The notes under the pieces: model-generated
What the model saw: only the letters and a program-made list of their open reading frames with translations
What the model was told of the DNA's origin: nothing
Databases searched by the model: none
Part shown: one piece after another, positions 44,074-54,562 of the stretch
How positions within the stretch are numbered: position 1 is the first letter of the stretch
Layout: the number at the start of each line of letters is the position of its first letter
Made by a program: the position numbers and the translations under genes
Assembly (NCBI GenBank): GCA_017461475.1
Contig: JAFTXX010000021.1
Coordinates: 81,006-145,005 of the forward strand
Direction of reading: 5' to 3'
DNA length: 64,000 bases
Source: Clostridia bacterium
GTDB taxonomy: Bacteria; Bacillota; Clostridia; Oscillospirales; CAG-272

Positions 44074-45200
44074 TTTATCTTGACAATGCCGCCACAACAT
44101 TTCCGAAGCCGCGCTGCCTTACTACGGAAATCGAAAAGTGTATAAAGCAATACTGCGGCAATCCCGGCAGAAGCGGTCATATACTATCGCTAAAATCCGC
44201 AGAAAAAATTTATCAGTGCCGTGAAACTTTAGCTTCATTTTTTGGGTCTTCACATCCTGAAAATGTTGTTTTCACTTTGAACACAACATACGCGTTAAAT
44301 TTAGCGATAAAAACTTTGTATATTAAGAACTCACATGTGCTTATAAGCAACATGGAGCACAATTCCGTACTGCGACCTATTCATAGTCTGCAAAAAGCGG
44401 GAGAACTAAGTTACAGCGTTTTTGATGTAATGCAGGAAACGGAAAATATTATAAATGAGCTTGAAAAAAGGCGGAGGTGCAACACTAAAACCTTGATTAT
44501 GACACACGCTTCCAACATTTGCGGGAAACTGTTTCCTATAAAAGAAGTCGGTAAATTTTGCCGCAAGCACAATATCACATTTATCGTCGACGCTGCACAG
44601 AGCGCGGGAATTTCCAATATCAAAATCGAAGAATTTAATATTGACGCGCTATGCGTGCCGGCCCACAAAGGTCTATATGGTCCGCAAGGTCTCGGCTTTG
44701 TAATTTTCGGCGGTAAAACTCCTACGAGAACGTTGTTTGAAGGCGGGAACGGCACAAATTCACTGTCACCTGACATGGGAACGATTTTGCCGGAATCATT
44801 TGAAGCCGGGACTATGGCAACGCCGCTTATCGCCGGACTTGAAGCCAGCGTAAAATGGTTGCAAAGTATAAGCGTGGAAAATATCAATCACCATGAAAAA
44901 GAACTCGCAAGAAAGCTTTCTGAAAGATTGAAATCGCTACCCGGCAGCCAAATATACGGTCCTGAATCTCCCGAAACAGGAATTTTGCTTTTTGACAATT
45001 CCAATATTCCACAGCATAAATTATATTCGGAACTATGTGAAAAAAACATTTGCGCACGCAACGGATTTCACTGTGCCCCGCTTGCTCACAAAACTTTGAA
45101 CACCCCCAGTGATGGGGCTATTCGCTTCAGTTTGAGCTGTTTTAACACGTCGAAAGACATAGACGAAACTTACAGAATCATAAAAAACATTGTAAAATAA
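44070..45200 (+). CDS. Cysteine desulfurase-family aminotransferase (class V)
   Basis: 376-residue PLP enzyme. It has YLDNAATTFPKP at the start, the PLP lysine in CVPAHKGLYGPQGLGF (about residue 200) and the catalytic-loop Cys in ARNGFHCAPLAH near residue 330. It begins with GTG at 44070, overlapping the stop of the DUF3343 gene (GTGA). This pair recurs in Clostridia, where the enzyme may release sulfur or selenium from cysteine or selenocysteine. A general scaffold gene (IscU/NifU) is not next to it. Confidence 0.9.
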   Translation: MIYLDNAATTFPKPRCLTTEIEKCIKQYCGNPGRSGHILSLKSAEKIYQCRETLASFFGSSHPENVVFTLNTTYALNLAIKTLYIKNSHVLISNMEHNSVLRPIHSLQKAGELSYSVFDVMQETENIINELEKRRRCNTKTLIMTHASNICGKLFPIKEVGKFCRKHNITFIVDAAQSAGISNIKIEEFNIDALCVPAHKGLYGPQGLGFVIFGGKTPTRTLFEGGNGTNSLSPDMGTILPESFEAGTMATPLIAGLEASVKWLQSISVENINHHEKELARKLSERLKSLPGSQIYGPESPETGILLFDNSNIPQHKLYSELCEKNICARNGFHCAPLAHKTLNTPSDGAIRFSLSCFNTSKDIDETYRIIKNIVK

Positions 45201-45229
45201 AAGCCGCCGTGCATTATGCACGGCGGCTT
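45201..45229 (+). terminator. Bidirectional terminator between the class V enzyme and the lipoprotein gene
   Basis: AAGCCGCCGTGCAT/ATGCACGGCGGCTT is close to a perfect palindrome. On the minus strand a TTTTATTTT run follows; on the plus strand there is an A-rich run. It ends the convergent gene on the minus strand well, and the plus-strand gene less clearly. Confidence 0.85.
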
Positions 45230-45261
45230 AAAAATATCATTTGTTCGGAAATTACAGTTGT

Positions 45262-47463
45262 TTATTCAACAGTCTCAACGGTTGTCTCTTCTGCTGTTTC
45301 CTCAGCAGATGCTTTCATAGCTTCCAAATCTGCCTCTGCTTCGGCTTTCGCTTCAACAGACCAGTTTGCAGCACCCCACTGGCTATATACGGCATAAGGA
45401 GTAGTAGTATCCTCAACCACTTCTTCTCCGGGGATAATGGTTGCAGGATCAACTTCGGGAACATTACCTATAGCAGTCTGGAAAGTTTCGTTGTCAAAAA
45501 TAAGTGTCTGCGCATCCTTAAAGAACTCAGCAAGTTCAGTGCTGTTATTGCATTCTTCCATCTCATCAAAGAACACATTCGAAATCTTGCGAAGAGTTGA
45601 AATGTGGTTAGCGCCTACGCCTGACCAAGCATCATCAAGGCCAAAGAAAGGATAAACTCTGGAATCAAGGTTTGTTGCCTTTGCATTTTCCCAAATATCT
45701 GCAGGCATATCTGCGGTGGTATACGCAAGGAAAGCATTACCGGTATAGTTATTGTTCATGCAATACTTATCGCTGATAACCAAGAAATTGCCGTCATCAT
45801 CGAACTCGTAATGAACGCCTTCGACACCGTACTGAAGAATATTCTTTGCTTCTTCGTCAGTGTAGATAAGAGAAAGAACTTCCAAAGAACGGCTCAAATC
45901 TGTAGTATATGCAGTTACTGCAAACATAGCATCATATACATCTTCGTCATCGAGAGTGGGGTAAGAAAGTACCTTTACCGAATATTTATCGGAATATGCA
46001 GCCATATCCTCGTATGAACCGGTAACAATAGCAACACCGAAATCATCAGCGTTTTCAGAATCTTCAGCAAACCAACCTTTATCTTTGCAGGTCTGCATGA
46101 GAAGCATATGGTCGGTGAACTCGGAAATATTGAAAGCAGAATCCATCTTCACATAATCGCCGAGAGAGCTATCTGCACCGATATAAGAAGCAAGGAGAGA
46201 AAGTCCACCGAAGTCCTTAGCTTCGATTACGTACTGCTGCTGCGCTTCATCGTAAGTAACGGTTGCGCAAAGTTTTTCGGCAATGAAGTCAACGGGAGCC
46301 ATAACTTCGCCGGTTTCGTCATCAGTATATACTGCAGCAGAGAGTCTCGCAGTTTCGCCGTTAACGGTTGCAGAAGCAGAACCCACTTCAAACGCAATTA
46401 CTCTTGTACCGTAAGTAACGGTTGCAACAGAAGTAGCGGATTTGAAAGCGTAGCTTGCATCAAGTGCCTCACTGAAGAATTCGAGAGGAACCATAACGGT
46501 ATTACCAGAAGCAGCAGGTGCCGCGGGAAGAGTTCTCTTTGCACCGAAGACATTAGCATCTGTGCTGCCGACGGAGAAAGTAAATGTTGTATCTGCTTCT
46601 TCGTCAGTCGCGAAGTCAAGCCAATATTCCATATTTACAGGGTCCGCATACGCAAGTACGGGAGCGATATCGGACTCGTTTTTACCGATGTCTGCAATCA
46701 AAGCGGCGCAATCAGCAAAGGAATTGATTTCATCTACATCAATGTAATACTTCTCTGCCATTTCCTTGTTAACAAGAAGGTATGTATACTCGCCGATAAT
46801 AGCATTATTGGGAATAGCATATGCCTGCGCTACGGAACCGCCGTTGCTAACCTTAATCTGGTTAATCGCAGAGGGATAGATATAGTCTTTGAGAACCTTT
46901 GCATCGGAGGAATTGAGTTTCTCCTCCAAAGAAAGAAGTTTGCCCTCGGAAACATATCTTTCAAGCAGTTCTTCACCTGCAAGGAATACGATATCGACCT
47001 GACCTTCCTCAATCTCGGGGTACAGAATCTTCTTTTCGCCGTATTCACCGATAACGGTTTCTTCAACGATAGTTTCCTCAGCGGTCTCCTCTGCTTCGGA
47101 ATCGCCGCCGATAAGAATAGGCATGTCAATAACGGTATTGCTTGCCTTAATATTAGCAGCTTTTTCAAGCTCTGCGTCAAGGATTTCAAAATACTCATCC
47201 ATGGTGTAGAACTTCAAATCAACATGAGTTGTATATTTGGACTCAGTAAGGTCATTGAAAGCCTCTTCTACAAGAGCCTCTGTTTCTGCGTCAACTTCTT
47301 TTTCACAAACGACCCACATATTAACGGAAACGGCGGCACGAGCAGTAGATTGTGGCTCTTCACTTGTACCTTCACCATCTTCGTTTTCACCGCAAGCGGT
47401 AAACGCAACTGTTGACAGAGCCATCAAAAAACAAAGCAACAAAGAAATGAGTTTTCTTCTCAT
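45262..47463 (-). CDS. Solute-binding lipoprotein with an inserted copper amine oxidase N-like domain
   Basis: 733-residue exported lipoprotein. Signal peptide with lipobox FTAC (Cys near residue 23). The outer fold resembles an ABC-type substrate-binding protein: FAVTAYTTDLSRSLEVLSLIYTDEEAKNILQYG and YPFFGLDDAWSG near the C-terminal half. Within it, about residues 310-425 resemble the Cu amine oxidase N-terminal (stalk-like) module (VPLEFFSEALDASYAFKSATSVATVTYG, MAPVDFIAEKLCATVTYDEA). The C-terminus is Glu/Ala/Thr-rich. No permease or ATPase gene is adjacent. Ligand unknown. Confidence 0.75.
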   Translation of the reverse strand: MRRKLISLLLCFLMALSTVAFTACGENEDGEGTSEEPQSTARAAVSVNMWVVCEKEVDAETEALVEEAFNDLTESKYTTHVDLKFYTMDEYFEILDAELEKAANIKASNTVIDMPILIGGDSEAEETAEETIVEETVIGEYGEKKILYPEIEEGQVDIVFLAGEELLERYVSEGKLLSLEEKLNSSDAKVLKDYIYPSAINQIKVSNGGSVAQAYAIPNNAIIGEYTYLLVNKEMAEKYYIDVDEINSFADCAALIADIGKNESDIAPVLAYADPVNMEYWLDFATDEEADTTFTFSVGSTDANVFGAKRTLPAAPAASGNTVMVPLEFFSEALDASYAFKSATSVATVTYGTRVIAFEVGSASATVNGETARLSAAVYTDDETGEVMAPVDFIAEKLCATVTYDEAQQQYVIEAKDFGGLSLLASYIGADSSLGDYVKMDSAFNISEFTDHMLLMQTCKDKGWFAEDSENADDFGVAIVTGSYEDMAAYSDKYSVKVLSYPTLDDEDVYDAMFAVTAYTTDLSRSLEVLSLIYTDEEAKNILQYGVEGVHYEFDDDGNFLVISDKYCMNNNYTGNAFLAYTTADMPADIWENAKATNLDSRVYPFFGLDDAWSGVGANHISTLRKISNVFFDEMEECNNSTELAEFFKDAQTLIFDNETFQTAIGNVPEVDPATIIPGEEVVEDTTTPYAVYSQWGAANWSVEAKAEAEADLEAMKASAEETAEETTVETVE

Positions 47464-47509
47464 TATAAATCCTCCCATAACTATTAATGGAACAAAATAA
47501 ACTTATATT

Positions 47510-47538
47510 ATTTTACACTAAAACAATCGCCATGTCAA
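47510..47538 (-). promoter_or_regulatory. Promoter of the lipoprotein gene
   Basis: TTGACA (47533-47538) and TAAAAT (47510-47515), 17-bp spacer, minus strand, inside the gap after rpoD. Confidence 0.75.
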
Positions 47539-47566
47539 GGTATAATCTGTATATAATATTAAAACA

Positions 47567-48670
47567 TTACTGATCAAGATAATCCTTGAGGCGCTTTGAA
47601 CGGCTGGGATGGCGCAACTTTCTGAGTGCCTTTGCCTCAATCTGACGAATACGCTCACGGGTAATGTCAAATTCTTTGCCCACTTCTTCAAGTGTTCTTG
47701 TTCTTCCGTCTTCAAGTCCGAAGCGAAGTTTAAGAACATGTTCTTCGCGTGGGGTCAAAGTATGAAGCACTGCGTTAAGGTGCTTTCTGAGAAGCGCATA
47801 AGATGCGGTTTCGGCGGGTGCGGGAGAATCGTAATCCTCGATAAAGTCACCGAGATGGCTATCCTCTTCTTCGCCGATAGGAGTTTCAAGAGAAACGGGA
47901 TCCTGTGCAATTTTCAAAATTTCGCGAACCTTATCCGCACTCATGCCCATCTTTTCGGCAATCTCATCTGCGGATGCCTCGTGTCCGAGTTCCTGCAAAA
48001 GCTGACGTGAATAACGCGACACTTTGTGAATGGTTTCAACCATATGAACCGGAATACGAATAGTACGCGCCTGATCGGCTATCGCGCGGGTGATAGCCTG
48101 TCTTATCCACCATGTAGCATATGTTGAAAACTTATATCCCTTTTGATAATCAAACTTATCTACCGCTTTCATAAGACCAAGGTTGCCTTCCTGAATAAGA
48201 TCAAGGAAGAACATACCTTTACCTACATAGCGTTTTGCAATGCTTACCACCAGTCTGAGATTGGCTTCTACAAGTTCATTTTTAGCCTTTTCATCCCCCT
48301 GACTGATGCGCTCTGCGAGATCGGTTTCTTTTTTTGCGTCCAAAAGAGGAATTTTACCGATTTCCTTGAGGTACATACGCACAGGGTCATCAATAGCAAG
48401 ACCTTCCTGTGAGAGTATTTTTTCAACGTCTTCGGTATTTTCAATACTTTCCAAATCATCGTCATCTACTGCGATATCGTCGATATCCACTGTATCAAAT
48501 CCGGTGATTTCAATGCCGCTACTCTCTATCTGCTCGTAGATTTTCTCCATCTGTTCGATGTCGCAATCTTCAAGCACCTCGAGAATTTCGGCGTTACTAA
48601 GTGAACCTTTGCTTTTACCTCGTTCAATGAGGTCATTCACGTCTAATTTCTTCTGTCCTTCGTTGCTCAT
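47567..48670 (-). CDS. rpoD: Primary sigma factor (sigma A)
   Basis: Main promoter-recognition subunit. It has 367 residues. Region 1.1 is present in short form, region 2 has [11 protein letters not shown] and the -10 reading helix [15 protein letters not shown], and region 4.2 ends with [24 protein letters not shown]. The ATG at 48670 follows AAAGGA; an alternative start at 48694 lacks an SD. It sits downstream of dgt and dnaG, the known order of the macromolecular synthesis operon. Confidence 0.98.
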   Translation of the reverse strand: MSNEGQKKLDVNDLIERGKSKGSLSNAEILEVLEDCDIEQMEKIYEQIESSGIEITGFDTVDIDDIAVDDDDLESIENTEDVEKILSQEGLAIDDPVRMYLKEIGKIPLLDAKKETDLAERISQGDEKAKNELVEANLRLVVSIAKRYVGKGMFFLDLIQEGNLGLMKAVDKFDYQKGYKFSTYATWWIRQAITRAIADQARTIRIPVHMVETIHKVSRYSRQLLQELGHEASADEIAEKMGMSADKVREILKIAQDPVSLETPIGEEEDSHLGDFIEDYDSPAPAETASYALLRKHLNAVLHTLTPREEHVLKLRFGLEDGRTRTLEEVGKEFDITRERIRQIEAKALRKLRHPSRSKRLKDYLDQ

Positions 48671-48693
48671 TATTTTTCCTTTCAAGATAACCA

Positions 48694-50448
48694 CTATGTA
48701 TTTTTTCTTTTATCATTAATTATATCTAATATATTGTCGACAGAGGCATCCGCCACAGCGGCGGACGTTTCGCGCTTCAATGACAATACGCTTTCGGCGA
48801 ACACATCAGATCCGTTATCACTAAGCTGACTTCTGGCAAGCTGCATTCGCATTATACGTCCCTGCTCTTCCGGATTAAAGTATTCTCCGAGCAGACCGCT
48901 GTCATATGCTCCGGACCGCTCAATTTCAAAAACAACCTTAAACACACGTCTGCCGAACTCCGTAAAGAAGTCGCTTTCCGAAAGGTTTACCTTGCCGTCC
49001 GCAACCGCTTTTCGATGTTCCGGATACAGAACAAGCATACCTAAAACGCTTTCCTCTGCCTTGGCGGCAGCTACATTTTTTGCATAATCGGGGTTAACAC
49101 GGTCGCCGAAGCCTGCGCTTTGACGAACAATTTTTTGCGACTCCTGTTTTTTAAACTCGCGCTTTTTCTTTTTTAAGATACGGTCTATATCCGAACGAAT
49201 ACTCTCTTTCGGAATATCGAGTTTCGAGGAAACAGCCCCTATATATACTTCCCGTTCTGCGCTTGAATAAATATCGGCAATCATTGCCGTAAGTTCTGCA
49301 CATGCCTTTATTTTCTCATCGGGAACTGAAATATCGTGGCGTGCAAGAACGCTATCCATGTTATATTTAAATTTTCCTTGGCTTCCCGAAAGAAGCTCGG
49401 AAAATTTTTCGGCTCCGAATTTTTTTATAAACTCATCCGGGTCTTTGGCATCTTTAATTTTCAGTACGCGAACATCAAGCCCGACTTCACCGAGAATTCC
49501 TATAGCGCGATTTGCCGCTTTTTGTCCCGCTGCATCACTGTCATAAGAAATCAAGACTTTTTTTGTATATCTTGACATGATACGGGCTTGCTCTGGTGTA
49601 ATAGCCGTTCCAAGTGTTGCAACGGAATTTGAAAATCCTGCGGCATGCAATGCGATAACATCCATGTATCCCTCGCAGAGCAAAAGCTCGTCCGCGCATG
49701 ATGTCCTTGCAAAATTCAGAGCAAAAAGATTTCTACTCTTTTTAAAAACGGGTGTATCCGATGAGTTGAGATATTTTGGCTGTGAATCGTCCATAACTCT
49801 GCCGCCGAACGCTATAACATTTCCCGAAACGTCAATTATCGGAAACATTACGCGATTACGGAAATAGTCGAAAAGTGTACCGGTTTTTCGGCTCCTTCCG
49901 CAAAGGAAGCCTGCAATAAGTTCTTCCTCGGTGTATCCGAGGTTTGTCATATGCTTTGTAAGCGCGGAAAAACCATCCGGAGAATATCCGATTCCGAAGC
50001 GCTTGATAGTCGCCACGGAAAGCTCGCGCCGCCGTAAATAAGCCATCGCTTCTCTGCCTATGTTTTCATCAAACAGGCATTCACGGAAAAACCTGGCGGC
50101 GTCACGGTTCATGTTTAGAAAACGGTTTCGGTCAAAGCCGCCTTCGGTTTTTCTCATGTTATCAGGGAGTGTAATTCCTGCGCGCTTTGCTAAAAACTCA
50201 AGTGCGGGAATATATTCCAAGTTTTCAATCTGGCGAACAAAGTTGATTACATCACCGCCGGCACCGCATCCGAAGCAATAATAGCCTTGAGTTGCAGTGA
50301 AAACCGTGAAAGAAGGTGTTTTTTCCGAGTGAAAGGGACAAAGCCCCTGCATATTTGAGCCTGCGCGTTTCAATCCGACATACGAGGAAATCACATCGAC
50401 GATATCGTTTCTCGATTTTATTTCTTCGATAATCTGATTATCTATCAT
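48694..50448 (-). CDS. dnaG: DNA primase
   Basis: Makes RNA primers for replication. It has 584 residues. The N-terminal zinc ribbon is [11 protein letters not shown]...[10 protein letters not shown] (CHC2 type), followed by the toprim core [13 protein letters not shown] and [11 protein letters not shown], and the C-terminal helicase-binding region. The start is ATG 50448, with GGAGAGG upstream, overlapping the last codon of dgt (ATGA). Confidence 0.97.
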   Translation of the reverse strand: MIDNQIIEEIKSRNDIVDVISSYVGLKRAGSNMQGLCPFHSEKTPSFTVFTATQGYYCFGCGAGGDVINFVRQIENLEYIPALEFLAKRAGITLPDNMRKTEGGFDRNRFLNMNRDAARFFRECLFDENIGREAMAYLRRRELSVATIKRFGIGYSPDGFSALTKHMTNLGYTEEELIAGFLCGRSRKTGTLFDYFRNRVMFPIIDVSGNVIAFGGRVMDDSQPKYLNSSDTPVFKKSRNLFALNFARTSCADELLLCEGYMDVIALHAAGFSNSVATLGTAITPEQARIMSRYTKKVLISYDSDAAGQKAANRAIGILGEVGLDVRVLKIKDAKDPDEFIKKFGAEKFSELLSGSQGKFKYNMDSVLARHDISVPDEKIKACAELTAMIADIYSSAEREVYIGAVSSKLDIPKESIRSDIDRILKKKKREFKKQESQKIVRQSAGFGDRVNPDYAKNVAAAKAEESVLGMLVLYPEHRKAVADGKVNLSESDFFTEFGRRVFKVVFEIERSGAYDSGLLGEYFNPEEQGRIMRMQLARSQLSDNGSDVFAESVLSLKRETSAAVADASVDNILDIINDKRKNT

Positions 50449-51461
50449 AACTGTTTTCCTCTCCAAACTTGCGGAACAAACAGCTCGGAATATCTGTTGA
50501 TGGCATATCTGTCAGTCATACTGGCTATATAGTCACAGACGCAACGCTCGACAGGCTCTTCTTTTGTATTTCTGTAATACAGCTCCGGCATTTTGTCGGG
50601 ATTTTTTACATAGTATTCAAACAATCGTACCAAAAGCTCTTGCGCTTTGTTATCTTCGGATTTTGCGATAGGATTTGTATAGACATTCTCAAAGAGGAAC
50701 TTCCTGAGTTTCATTGTTGCCTCTCCGACTTCATCCGTAAATTTAATCTCGGGTTTGTTGGCACTTGCGGTAATAACGGATGTTACCATTTTGTTAATAC
50801 GCTCGCTGTGCCCCTTGCCGAGAACATCAGTAAGTTCTTTGGGAATATCATCGATTTTAAGAATCCCTGCGCGAATCGCGTCGTCTATATCATGGTTAAT
50901 GTACGCTATTCTGTCGGCGAATTTAACGATAACACCTTCTAAAGTGCATGCCAAAGCATCGCCGGTATGATGCAAAATCCCGTCGCGCACTTCATATGTA
51001 AGGTTCAATCCCGCACCGTCATTTTCAAGTTTTTCAACAACGCGTATTCCTTGACGGTAATGTGTGAACTCGGGCGAATAGCACCGCTGCATAGCCGCCT
51101 CGCCCGCATGTCCAAACGGAGTGTGCCCAAGGTCGTGTCCCATTGCCGCAGCTTCGGTCAAATCTTCATTTAAACACAGTGCTCTCGCAATAATACGCGC
51201 GACCTGAGTTACCTCAAGGGTATGTGTCATTCTCGTGCGGTAATGCTCGTCGGCAGGAAACAAAAACACCTGTGTCTTATGCATTAGACGGCGAAATGAT
51301 TTTGAGTGTATAATTCTGTCTCGGTCACGCTGAAACTCAGTGCGGTTTTCACACGGAATATAAGGATGTTCACGTCCTTTTGTGTTCTTTGTCAAAAACG
51401 CATACGGAGAAAGCGTCATCTCCTCGCGCTCAAGAAAAATATCAGCTATTCTTTCAGACAA
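50445..51461 (-). CDS. dgt: Deoxyguanosinetriphosphate triphosphohydrolase-like protein
   Basis: Hydrolyses dNTPs to nucleoside and triphosphate in relatives of this HD-domain family. HD motif: RTRMTHTLEV (His), AAAMGHDLGHTPFGHAGE (His-Asp). It has 338 residues. The start is a TTG at 51461, 8 nt after AAGGAG; the GTG at 51470 would sit on top of that SD. Coupled to dnaG. The dNTP preference of the Clostridia type is not read from sequence. Confidence 0.9.
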   Translation of the reverse strand: MSERIADIFLEREEMTLSPYAFLTKNTKGREHPYIPCENRTEFQRDRDRIIHSKSFRRLMHKTQVFLFPADEHYRTRMTHTLEVTQVARIIARALCLNEDLTEAAAMGHDLGHTPFGHAGEAAMQRCYSPEFTHYRQGIRVVEKLENDGAGLNLTYEVRDGILHHTGDALACTLEGVIVKFADRIAYINHDIDDAIRAGILKIDDIPKELTDVLGKGHSERINKMVTSVITASANKPEIKFTDEVGEATMKLRKFLFENVYTNPIAKSEDNKAQELLVRLFEYYVKNPDKMPELYYRNTKEEPVERCVCDYIASMTDRYAINRYSELFVPQVWRGKQL

Positions 51462-51546
51462 ATTTACCACTCCTTTTTTAGTTTCCTAAATTAATATACG
51501 CACAAAAAAGAAAAAATCCTCTTTTGTGCGCAAAAAAATAATAAAT

Positions 51547-52188
51547 TTATTCTTTATCAAATCTTTTACCGAGAAAAATCGGCTGAATCTTGTCATAAAA
51601 CAGTTCTTTGACAAAGCTAAGAAACTTTTCTTCGTTTGCAGAGCGAAGTGCAACGTCAAGCGTTACAGTCTCTCCGAAATCGGTATTATCGATTTTTGCA
51701 TTAAAATTCGGAAGTTTTGCCAGGATTTTTTGATAATCGGAATAGCTGAGTTCCATGCGAAATTCAGAAAAGTTTTCGTATGTTACTATTCCGGCCTTAT
51801 CAATAGCCATTTTGGCAGCAGCAGTATAAGCGCGTACAAGTCCTCCGGCGCCGAGCAAAGTGCCGCCGAAATAACGCGTTACAACAACGCAAACATCTTC
51901 AAGTCCCGATTTGCGTATAACGTCAAGCACAGGAATTCCAGCAGTTCCCTGCGGTTCGCCATCGTCACTGTAACGCTGAACATTGCCCGACGAACAAACA
52001 TATGCGTACACATTATGGCGAGCGTCATAATGCTCGGATTTTATCCTTTTTATCAGCGTCAGTGCGTCAGTCTCGGTATCTATGTGCGTAGCCACGCCGA
52101 TAAATTCCGAGCGCTTTTCTTCATATGTGTCTGTTCCCTCGCCCAAAAGCGTAGTATAAAGTTTTTCGGAAGAATACTCGCTGCTCAT
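51547..52188 (-). CDS. YigZ/IMPACT-family protein (UPF0029)
   Basis: 213 residues with the IMPACT N-terminal fold (YEEKRSEFIGVATHI, AYVCSSGNVQRYSDDGEPQGTAG, VVTRYFGGTLLGAGGLVRAYT) and the UPF0029 C-terminal domain. In other bacteria this protein has proposed roles in translation control or proteolysis; none is settled. GAGG precedes the ATG, and it lies 8 bp after hflX. Confidence 0.93.
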   Translation of the reverse strand: MSSEYSSEKLYTTLLGEGTDTYEEKRSEFIGVATHIDTETDALTLIKRIKSEHYDARHNVYAYVCSSGNVQRYSDDGEPQGTAGIPVLDVIRKSGLEDVCVVVTRYFGGTLLGAGGLVRAYTAAAKMAIDKAGIVTYENFSEFRMELSYSDYQKILAKLPNFNAKIDNTDFGETVTLDVALRSANEEKFLSFVKELFYDKIQPIFLGKRFDKE

Positions 52189-52195
52189 AACAACC

Positions 52196-53449
52196 TCAAA
52201 CTATATATTTTTTAAAAGTCCCCTGCGCTCTTGTGTCAAGCACCGCAGTTACTTCCATATATTCGTCGCAATAATTAACATTCTCGACCGTCGCAAGTTT
52301 ATACAGCTGAGCTAAAACTCCCTGCTCTGACATCGGTATATGCAAAACACATCTGCGTGTACCTGCGCGCGCAAGGTCTTCAAGCATAGACAAAAAATTA
52401 TCTATCCCCATACCCGTAAGCGCGGAAATAAACACCGCATTGCGCGGAGTCTCTCCGACAAACATCATACCGTCCTGCGCCATATCGGATTTGTTGAACG
52501 CATATAACACAGGTTTATCACCTGCGCCAAGCTGCTGTATAAGGTCGGTGGTAACTTTCAACTGTTCCGCACATTCATCGTCCGATGCATCTGCTAATAC
52601 CAAGAGGATATCGGCGTATTTAAGCTCATCGAGAGTGGAACGGAATGCTTTTATCAAATGATGCGGCAATTTGCGAATAAATCCGACGGTATCGGAAATA
52701 AGCACTTCAGTGCCCTCAGGGAGTGTGAGCTTTCGCGTTGTGGAGTCAAGCGTTGCAAACAGTTTGTTCTCTGCAAGCACACCCGCGTCGGTAAGACGAT
52801 TAAGCAAGGTAGATTTACCTGCATTTGTATATCCGACAATTGCTATCTTTTTAAGTCCGCTTCTCTCTCTTGCTGCACGCATTGTGGCGCGTGTACGCTC
52901 GATGTCTTCTATAGCAGCCTCAAGTGCCGCAGCACGGCGTGCCAAATGGCGGCGGTCGGTCTCAAGCTTGGATTCACCCGGACCGCGAGCGCCTATACGC
53001 CCCTCTTGCCTTGAAAGCTGCTTGCCTTTTCCCACAAGTCTCGGCGCTGTGTATTTAAGCTGCGCAAGTTCTACCTGAAGTTTACCTTCCGCGCTCGTTG
53101 CATGTAATGCGAAGATGTCAAGTATCAACATACTTCTGTCAATAACTTCGGCAGTCTCTAAAACATCTTCTATATTTCTGATTTGCGCAGGAGAAAGCTC
53201 GGTATCAAAAACCACAAGTGAAATATCGTTGCTCTTGCAAAGATCGCGAAGTTCTTCAAGCTTTCCGCTGCCTATACAGGTTTTGGGATTTTCGCTCTCC
53301 TTGGATTGAATCATTTTAGCGAAAGTTTTTCCGCCAGCGGTATCGAGAAGTCTCTCGAGCTCCGCAAGGCTTTTTTCGCACTCACCGCTATCGGAACCTT
53401 TTTTGGCAACTCCAACAAGTATAGCCTCTGTAATTACATTATCTTCCAT
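52196..53449 (-). CDS. hflX: Ribosome-associated GTPase HflX
   Basis: Splits stalled 70S ribosomes and binds GTP. It has 417 residues. The N-terminal HflX domain contains GSGKLEELRDLC and the linker RIGARGPGESKLETDRR. The G domain has IVGYTNAGKSTLLNRL (G1), DTVGFIRKLPHHL (G3) and AFNKSDMA (G4). The ATG at 53449 follows TGAGG; an earlier in-frame start at 53497 runs through the rpmE terminator. Confidence 0.96.
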   Translation of the reverse strand: MEDNVITEAILVGVAKKGSDSGECEKSLAELERLLDTAGGKTFAKMIQSKESENPKTCIGSGKLEELRDLCKSNDISLVVFDTELSPAQIRNIEDVLETAEVIDRSMLILDIFALHATSAEGKLQVELAQLKYTAPRLVGKGKQLSRQEGRIGARGPGESKLETDRRHLARRAAALEAAIEDIERTRATMRAARERSGLKKIAIVGYTNAGKSTLLNRLTDAGVLAENKLFATLDSTTRKLTLPEGTEVLISDTVGFIRKLPHHLIKAFRSTLDELKYADILLVLADASDDECAEQLKVTTDLIQQLGAGDKPVLYAFNKSDMAQDGMMFVGETPRNAVFISALTGMGIDNFLSMLEDLARAGTRRCVLHIPMSEQGVLAQLYKLATVENVNYCDEYMEVTAVLDTRAQGTFKKYIV

Positions 53450-53472
53450 AACAGCCTCACTGAAAATAAAAA

Positions 53473-53503
53473 GGGTAAATGAGCGCAAAGCGTTCACTTA
53501 CCC
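53473..53503 (-). terminator. Terminator of rpmE
   Basis: GGGTAAGTGAAC/GCGCTCATTTACCC stem of about 14 bp with two non-Watson-Crick pairs, followed on the minus strand by TTTTTATTTT. Confidence 0.85.
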
Positions 53504-53526
53504 ATTTCAAAGCAAACTTCCGAAAA

Positions 53527-53730
53527 TTACTTAACCATGCTAAGACGCTTCTTGAACTTGTCAACGCGTCCGCCGGCATCTACGAACTTCTGCTTGCCCG
53601 TGAAGAAAGGATGGCACTTAGAGCAAATTTCAACCTTAACATCATCCTTGGTAGAACGAGTGGTATATTCTGCGCCGCATGCACACTTTACGGTAACAAC
53701 ATTATATTCCGGATGGATACCCTGTTTCAT
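53527..53730 (-). CDS. rpmE: 50S ribosomal protein L31, zinc-binding form
   Basis: 67 residues, C+ paralogue. [10 protein letters not shown] at the start, zinc Cys at about positions 16, 18, 36 and 39 (CAC and CSKC), then [12 protein letters not shown]. The ATG at 53730 lies after AGAGGTG; the ATG at 53766 has no SD. Its own promoter lies upstream. Confidence 0.97.
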   Translation of the reverse strand: MKQGIHPEYNVVTVKCACGAEYTTRSTKDDVKVEICSKCHPFFTGKQKFVDAGGRVDKFKKRLSMVK

Positions 53731-53769
53731 TTTTAGCACCTCTTTACATTCGAAATCACAATACACCTA

Positions 53770-53798
53770 ATACTACCACATATCTTTTCAAAATGCAA
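53770..53798 (-). promoter_or_regulatory. Promoter of rpmE
   Basis: TTGCAT (53793-53798) and TAGTAT (53770-53775) with a 17-bp spacer, minus strand. Confidence 0.6.
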
Positions 53799-53835
53799 GA
53801 GTTTTTTTCATTTTTTTTATTTTTTTTAAATTCTA

Positions 53836-54552
53836 CTAAATTTTTGTCTCAACATCGTCCTTCAGCCGTGCAATAATCCTCTTTTCCAATCGCGAAATAT
53901 ATGATTGAGATATTCCAAGCATATCCGCAACTTCCTTTTGCGTCTTTTCTTTCCCGCCCGAAAGCCCGAATCTCAATTCTACAATAACCTTTTCCCGCGG
54001 TGTTAATCCTTTTACCGCTTCGCGTATCAGTTTTTTCTCTTCCTCACTTTCAAGGTTTCTGTAAACCATGTCCTCGTCGCTTCCCAGCACATCGGAAAGC
54101 AAAAGCTCATTTCCGTCCCAATCCACATTAAGCGGCTCGTCTATTGAAATTTCGCACCGTTTTGCATTGTTTTTTCTCATATACATCAATATTTCATTTT
54201 CAATGCACCTTGACGCGTATGTAGCAAGTTTGTTGTTCTTGTCCGGTTTGAAAGTATTGATAGCCTTGATAAGTCCTATTGTGCCTATAGACACCAGGTC
54301 CTCTATTCCAATGCCGGTGCTCTCGAATTTTTTTGCTATGTATACTACCAATCTAAGATTATGCTCAATCAAAACATTCCGCGCGTCAGCGTCATCGTTT
54401 AGTTTCTCCACCGCCTCTGTCTCCTCGGCAGCACTCAGCGGAGGCGGAAGCGTATCGGCTCCGTTGACATATGCAATAGTATCGTACGAAGAAATTATTT
54501 TTTGCTTGATTTTCAAAATATAATCCCATATACTTTTTAAAAAACGTTTCAT
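53836..54552 (-). CDS. sigE: Mother-cell sporulation sigma factor E
   Basis: 238-residue sigma-70 family protein, activated by cleavage of its N-terminal pro-sequence (about residues 1-29, with [14 protein letters not shown]). Region 2 has [32 protein letters not shown]. Region 4 has [16 protein letters not shown] and [24 protein letters not shown]. It follows spoIIGA by 10 bp, the standard sigma-E activation pair. Confidence 0.96.
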   Translation of the reverse strand: MKRFLKSIWDYILKIKQKIISSYDTIAYVNGADTLPPPLSAAEETEAVEKLNDDADARNVLIEHNLRLVVYIAKKFESTGIGIEDLVSIGTIGLIKAINTFKPDKNNKLATYASRCIENEILMYMRKNNAKRCEISIDEPLNVDWDGNELLLSDVLGSDEDMVYRNLESEEEKKLIREAVKGLTPREKVIVELRFGLSGGKEKTQKEVADMLGISQSYISRLEKRIIARLKDDVETKI

Positions 54553-54562
54553 CCGTTCCCCC

